Below, in pieces: positions 14,988-15,462 of a DNA stretch of 15,462 nucleotides. Below the pieces are notes generated by a model. The model searched no databases. It saw only the letters and a list, made by a program, of their open reading frames with translations, and had not been told where the DNA came from. Position 1 is the stretch's first letter, and each line of letters begins with the position of its first letter. The translations under genes were made by a program, and so were the position numbers. Origin of the DNA: Alphaproteobacteria bacterium (GTDB lineage: Bacteria > Pseudomonadota > Alphaproteobacteria > Rhizobiales > Devosiaceae); contig JAHJOS010000372.1 in NCBI GenBank assembly GCA_018820005.1, positions 1-15,462 on the forward strand. The letters are read 5' to 3'.

Positions 14988-15462
14988 CTAGGGAACGCCT
15001 GAACCAGACTGACCAACTAGCCGTTGGGCCCGAGCAAGAACCGGCGCATCGATCATCTGCCCATCCATGGCAAAGCTGCCCGTGTGCTGCCTTGCCATGA
15101 CCAGGACCCGCCGTGCCCAATCGAGCTCTTCTGCGCTGGGCGCAAAGCCCGCGTTCAGCACCGTTACCGCACTTGGGTGTACGCAGGTGGCGCCATCGAA
15201 GCCATGTTCCCGCGCTTCGGCGACCGCTGCGCTGATGGCCTCAAGATCGCTATAGTCTGCAATGGAGCGCAGCAGGCCAAGCGACAGCAAACCGCGGGAC
15301 TTGGCCGCGTAGTGCACCAACAGCTTCGGCAGGTGCAGCACCGCCGGTGTGGGCCGCGCCCCCAGCGCCAGCGCCAGATCTTCACCGCCGGCAATCAGGC
15401 CGATCAGGCGGTCCGCGGCCGCGATGCTGGCCGCATTCAATACCGCGCCAGGATCCTCGATC
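14988..15462 (-). CDS. CitE-like HpcH/HpaI-family CoA-ester lyase, C-terminal part (runs off right edge)
   Basis: Members of this TIM-barrel family cleave or hydrolyse CoA esters such as malyl-CoA, citramalyl-CoA or citryl-CoA. About 157 residues are visible, and the frame stays open to the window edge (the edge reads IEDPGAVLNAASI), so the N-terminal half is missing. Seen motifs are the IEDPGAVLNAA strand-loop, GGEDLALALGARP, the segment SIADYSDLEAIS, and CVHPSAVTVLNAGFAPSAEEL near the end, matching the family's IHPxQV-VN-F-PS pattern. A TTG at 15440 is not the real start. The C-terminal extension after the HPSAV motif is of normal length. Which CoA ester is used cannot be told from the fragment. 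Confidence 0.85.
   Translation of the reverse strand, partial: IEDPGAVLNAASIAAADRLIGLIAGGEDLALALGARPTPAVLHLPKLLVHYAAKSRGLLSLGLLRSIADYSDLEAISAAVAEAREHGFDGATCVHPSAVTVLNAGFAPSAEELDWARRVLVMARQHTGSFAMDGQMIDAPVLARAQRLVGQSGSGVP

Noticed and set aside
15440..15462. Start of the lyase gene at TTG 15440
   Set aside because: The frame stays open to the window edge and upstream residues match the family's conserved IE-P--VLNA segment, so the gene begins outside the window.

Overview
The window looks like GC-rich chromosomal DNA from an alphaproteobacterium, probably of the Hyphomicrobiales (Devosia-like). This is inferred from gene content: a nuoA-nuoB-nuoC order with separate nuoC, two small outer-membrane beta-barrel proteins of the Omp25/Omp31 type, a CitE-like lyase and a FixK/FNR-type box. 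No sequence search was possible. No phage, transposon, CRISPR array or RNA gene could be supported.

Layout, left to right. Positions 1-1208 (minus strand) hold the start of the complex I operon: nuoA, nuoB and the N-terminal part of nuoC, which runs off the left edge. Positions 1209-1972 are non-coding and rich in inverted repeats, ending in a terminator for the next gene. Positions 1973-3433 (minus) carry two related small outer-membrane barrel proteins in tandem, each with its own strong ribosome binding site. Between them lie 327 bp containing several dyads, one a perfect 18-bp palindrome. Positions 3648-4379 (minus) encode an exported methionine sulfoxide reductase A with only one cysteine.

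Positions 4543-8484 hold a divergent module: an exported TesA-like SGNH hydrolase on the minus strand, and the YbbA/YbbP-like ABC ATPase and large permease on the plus strand. The gene starts are almost back to back, the same neighbourhood as tesA-ybbA-ybbP in Escherichia coli. A small YCII-family gene (minus) follows. It is divergent from a P1B-type metal-transporting ATPase (9090-10928, plus) whose upstream region carries a 9/10 match to the FNR/FixK box, placed as in a class II activated promoter. A DUF6629-like membrane protein of unknown function comes next.

Positions 11801-14782 (minus) encode a three-gene export system in the order membrane fusion protein, FtsX-type permease, ABC ATPase, with overlapping or nearly touching genes. 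Its last codons and stop lie in a 31-bp hairpin-containing unit that is perfectly duplicated in tandem. The right edge holds the C-terminal part of a CitE-like CoA-ester lyase.

Most of the window is ordinary housekeeping and envelope biology, and no new multigene system was recognised. The points most worth a second look are the FNR-type promoter in front of the metal ATPase, that ATPase's unusual TPC and His-Val motifs, the duplicated gene-end hairpin, the single-cysteine exported MsrA, and the dyad-rich non-coding stretches around the omp genes.
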